The notes below the pieces were generated by a model. The model saw only the letters and a program-made list of their open reading frames with translations, made no database searches and was not told where the DNA came from. From positions 1 to 14,265 of the forward strand of contig VAZH01000101.1 of assembly GCA_005884465.1 (NCBI GenBank): a stretch of 14,265 bases of DNA, in the 5' to 3' direction. Shown in pieces: positions 12,545 to 14,265 of the stretch. Positions within the stretch are counted from its first letter, which is position 1; every line of letters starts with the position of its first letter. This DNA comes from Alphaproteobacteria bacterium (lineage in GTDB: Bacteria > Pseudomonadota > Alphaproteobacteria > Rhizobiales > Xanthobacteraceae). The position numbers were made by a program, and so were the translations under genes.

Positions 12545-13093
12545 TCACTGAATGAACTCCCCGCATTTCTGAACCGTGGTATCGCCGGCGCCCCAAGGCA
12601 TGATCGGCACCGACGACGTCGAATTCTTCGGCGAGCCTTCGATCAGCTTGTCGGAATAGACCATATAGACCAGTACGTTGCGCTTGGCGTCGCAGCCGCG
12701 AACGATCTGCATTTTCTTGAAGAACAGCGAACGGCGCTTCCGGAACATATCGTCGCCCTGCTCCATCTTGCCCTTGAAATGGATCGGGCCGATCTGGCGG
12801 CATGCCAGCGAGATATCCGAGACCTGCTCGGCAAGTCCGAGCCAGCCCTTGAAGCCGCCCTTCTCCGGCACCGTGAAATGGCAGGCGACGCCCTCGACCT
12901 CCGGATCGTCGACGCCATAGGTCGCAAGCTTGTCGTTCGGGCTGACCCACTTGAACACGGTCGAGCGGCGGAAAATCAGGTCCGGCTCCTCGGCGGCGAG
13001 CGCCGGCGGCTCCGGCCACAGTATCGACGCAAGCGCCAGCAACATCAGGGGTCCCCACCTCGTATCACACCGGCTTAGGGATTTGCGTGTCAT
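12545..13093 (-). CDS. creA: CreA family protein
   Basis: A 182-residue exported protein of the CreA family, conserved in Proteobacteria and of unknown molecular function despite its historic link with the creABCD locus of E. coli. A signal peptide covers about residues 1-33 (basic start, hydrophobic PLMLLALASILW, likely cleavage after ALA). The mature part follows the family: DLIFRRSTVFKWVSPNDKL, VDDPEVEGVACHFTVPEKGG, the segment GWLGLAEQVSDISLACRQIG, FFKKMQIVRGCDAKRNVLVY and the ending VPIMPWGAGDTTVQKCGEF. Four cysteines (71, 98, 134, 177) could form two disulphides. The start is the ATG at 13093 after GGAG; the frame runs open to 13120 without a better site. It is divergent from the L,D-transpeptidase gene; creB, creC and creD are not present, as is usual outside enterobacteria. 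Confidence 0.93.
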   Translation of the reverse strand: MTRKSLSRCDTRWGPLMLLALASILWPEPPALAAEEPDLIFRRSTVFKWVSPNDKLATYGVDDPEVEGVACHFTVPEKGGFKGWLGLAEQVSDISLACRQIGPIHFKGKMEQGDDMFRKRRSLFFKKMQIVRGCDAKRNVLVYMVYSDKLIEGSPKNSTSSVPIMPWGAGDTTVQKCGEFIQ

Positions 13094-13151
13094 GGATTTC
13101 TCCGTCGGTGAGGCTGCCAACCAGGTAAGTGCGGCGAAGCCGCGCAGGAAG

Positions 13152-13180
13152 AACGGCGGCAGCGGCCGCGGGCCGCCGTT
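13152..13180. repeat. GC-rich inverted repeat in the creA/L,D-transpeptidase gap
   Basis: AACGGCGGC (13152-13160) and GCCGCCGTT (13172-13180) are perfect arms around an 11-base loop that itself contains the palindrome GCGGCCGC. It lies 59 bases upstream of creA in the divergent gap. TTTAACTT follows on the plus strand. It could be an operator or a hairpin; the rest of the 206-base gap shows no clear promoter. Confidence 0.5.
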
Positions 13181-13299
13181 TAACTTAGTGTGAGGCTTTT
13201 TTGCTACGCTTGGGCCAAAATTACAGGAACGAGAAGCGCTACGCTGGTGAACGCGTATCTTGTCTGCAACACCAATAGCAAATGATTGAGGATTCGAAG

Positions 13300-14265
13300 A
13301 TGGTACGCGTAGGTGGGCATGAGATTGGGACCGGACGGCTTTGGCGAATTGCCCTTTTTACGCTGGCGGCCGCGATCGGCGCCGCCTCCGAGGCCGACGC
13401 TGCCGTCTATTATTGGTCGGGTTATGATTCCGGTTATTATTATTATCAGCCTGCGCCGACCTTTCCGCAGCGGCGGCCAAGAGTGCGCCGATATCAGGCA
13501 AAAAAGATCGAGGCGCCGGAGAAGGAATCGACCAAGCCGCAGGGACCGCTGATCATCGCGATCTCGATCGAAAAGCAAAGCCTGAAGATTTACGACGCCA
13601 ACGGATTCTTCGCGGAAACACCGATCTCCACGGGCATGCGCGGACATCCGACGCCGATGGGCGTCTTCAGCATCATTCAAAAACACAAATTTCACCACTC
13701 CAATATCTATAGCAACGCGCCGATGCCCTACATGCAGCGGATTACGTGGTCGGGCGTCGCCATGCATGCCGGCGTGCTCCCGGGCTATCCGGCTTCGCAT
13801 GGCTGCATCCGCATGCCCATGGCCTTTGCCATGAAGATGTGGAACTGGACCAAGATGGGCGCGAGGGTCGTCGTCACCCCCGGCGAAATCATCCCTGCCA
13901 GCTTTTCGCATCCGCTGCTCGCAACGAAGAGAGTCGTGCCGAAGCCCGTTGCCGCCAACGAGCCGCAGGCGGATGCTCCGCCTGCCACACAAGCTGACAA
14001 GGCGGCGGACGCCGATGCGGCACCCAAGCCCGTGGTTGCGGAGGCGAGCCTGGAGCTGAGATCAACCGTCGGGCACGACAATGGTATAAAGCCGGTCATC
14101 GCCGAACAGACGGCTGCCACGCCATTGCGGACGCAGACCCGTACCGCTTATGCCAGCGGCGATATGCCGGCAGCCAAGGCATCGGTGACGATGTCCGATG
14201 CTGCGCCCGGTGCCAAATCCGAAACTGCAAAATCGGAAGCCGAACCGCCCGCCGCCACAACCGAG
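13300..14265 (+). CDS. L,D-transpeptidase (YkuD domain), 3' end beyond window
   Basis: A secreted enzyme that crosslinks peptidoglycan 3-3 or attaches proteins to it, acting in the periplasm. At least 322 residues are present and the frame is open at the right edge. A signal peptide (RLWRIALFTLAAAIGAASEADA) ends at about residue 34, with cleavage before AVYYW. A Tyr-rich stretch YYWSGYDSGYYYYQPAP and a basic Pro-rich linker follow. The catalytic domain (about 82-210) has IAISIEKQSLKIYDANG and the motif starting at His156 in MHAGVLPGYPASHGCIRM with catalytic Cys169. Beyond about residue 210 the chain is rich in Ala, Pro, Lys and Thr and is probably disordered. Start choice: GAGG eight bases before the ATG at 13300; an in-frame ATG at 13282 has no site. 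The right end is undetermined. Confidence 0.93.
   Translation, partial: MVRVGGHEIGTGRLWRIALFTLAAAIGAASEADAAVYYWSGYDSGYYYYQPAPTFPQRRPRVRRYQAKKIEAPEKESTKPQGPLIIAISIEKQSLKIYDANGFFAETPISTGMRGHPTPMGVFSIIQKHKFHHSNIYSNAPMPYMQRITWSGVAMHAGVLPGYPASHGCIRMPMAFAMKMWNWTKMGARVVVTPGEIIPASFSHPLLATKRVVPKPVAANEPQADAPPATQADKAADADAAPKPVVAEASLELRSTVGHDNGIKPVIAEQTAATPLRTQTRTAYASGDMPAAKASVTMSDAAPGAKSETAKSEAEPPAATTE

Noticed and set aside
13204..13992. Minus-strand 262-residue frame
   Set aside because: It is antisense to the L,D-transpeptidase, whose signal peptide, catalytic motif and family features are clear.

Overview
The window looks like chromosomal DNA of a high-GC alphaproteobacterium, most likely Bradyrhizobium or a close relative in the Nitrobacteraceae. 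Three things support this. Protein families such as the CreA protein, the GrlR-like barrel proteins, the DUF2161 protein and several short secreted proteins read like Bradyrhizobium versions. The intergenic palindromes (loop CTTGA/TCAAG units, a small CGTCATTGCGAG-bounded element and an ATCATGATCCGATT palindrome) match repeats I know as dispersed in that group. Codon usage is also strongly GC-biased. The genus assignment is from memory of families, not from a search.

Layout. 1-326 (-): the 5' part of a GDSL/SGNH hydrolase gene, frameshifted and cut by the window edge. 507-1187 (+): a short SDR with a QDPR-like active site. 1191-2330 (-): two neighbouring genes holding three GrlR-like domains. 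2464-3490 (+): a DUF2161 nuclease-fold protein and an ABM-type monooxygenase. 3584-3886 (+): a small conserved protein. 3948-3980: a perfect palindrome. 3979-4626 (-): a GNAT acetyltransferase. 4878-8109 (+): the metabolic core, made of an AraC-family regulator, a nitrilase and a heme aldoxime dehydratase. 8136-8534 (-): a hotdog thioesterase. 8567-8649: paired palindromic repeats. 8708-9505 (+): a BtuF-like protein with no signal peptide. 9497-9628 (-): a truncated M20 deacylase remnant. 9715-10130 (+): two short overlapping envelope-protein genes. 10146-10264: a 119-bp MITE-like element. 10277-11107 (-): a classical SDR. 11184-11839 (-): a terminator and two small secreted-protein genes. 11840-12544: a gene-poor stretch rich in repeats. 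12545-13093 (-): creA. 13300 to the right edge (+): an L,D-transpeptidase, cut by the window.

The clearest functional unit is 4878-8109. Aldoxime dehydratase turns R-CH=NOH into the nitrile, and the nitrilase turns the nitrile into the acid plus ammonia. The AraC-family gene directly upstream is the natural candidate for an inducer-responsive activator. In a plant-associated bacterium this would fit use of plant aldoximes and nitriles, possibly including an indole-3-acetic acid route, although substrate specificity cannot be read from sequence. The other genes are mostly single or paired housekeeping and envelope functions. I see no CRISPR array, tRNA, rRNA, transposase or phage gene. The most unusual items are the triple GrlR-like cluster without visible secretion genes, the leaderless BtuF-like protein, and the deacylase remnant that ends at a dispersed-repeat sequence.
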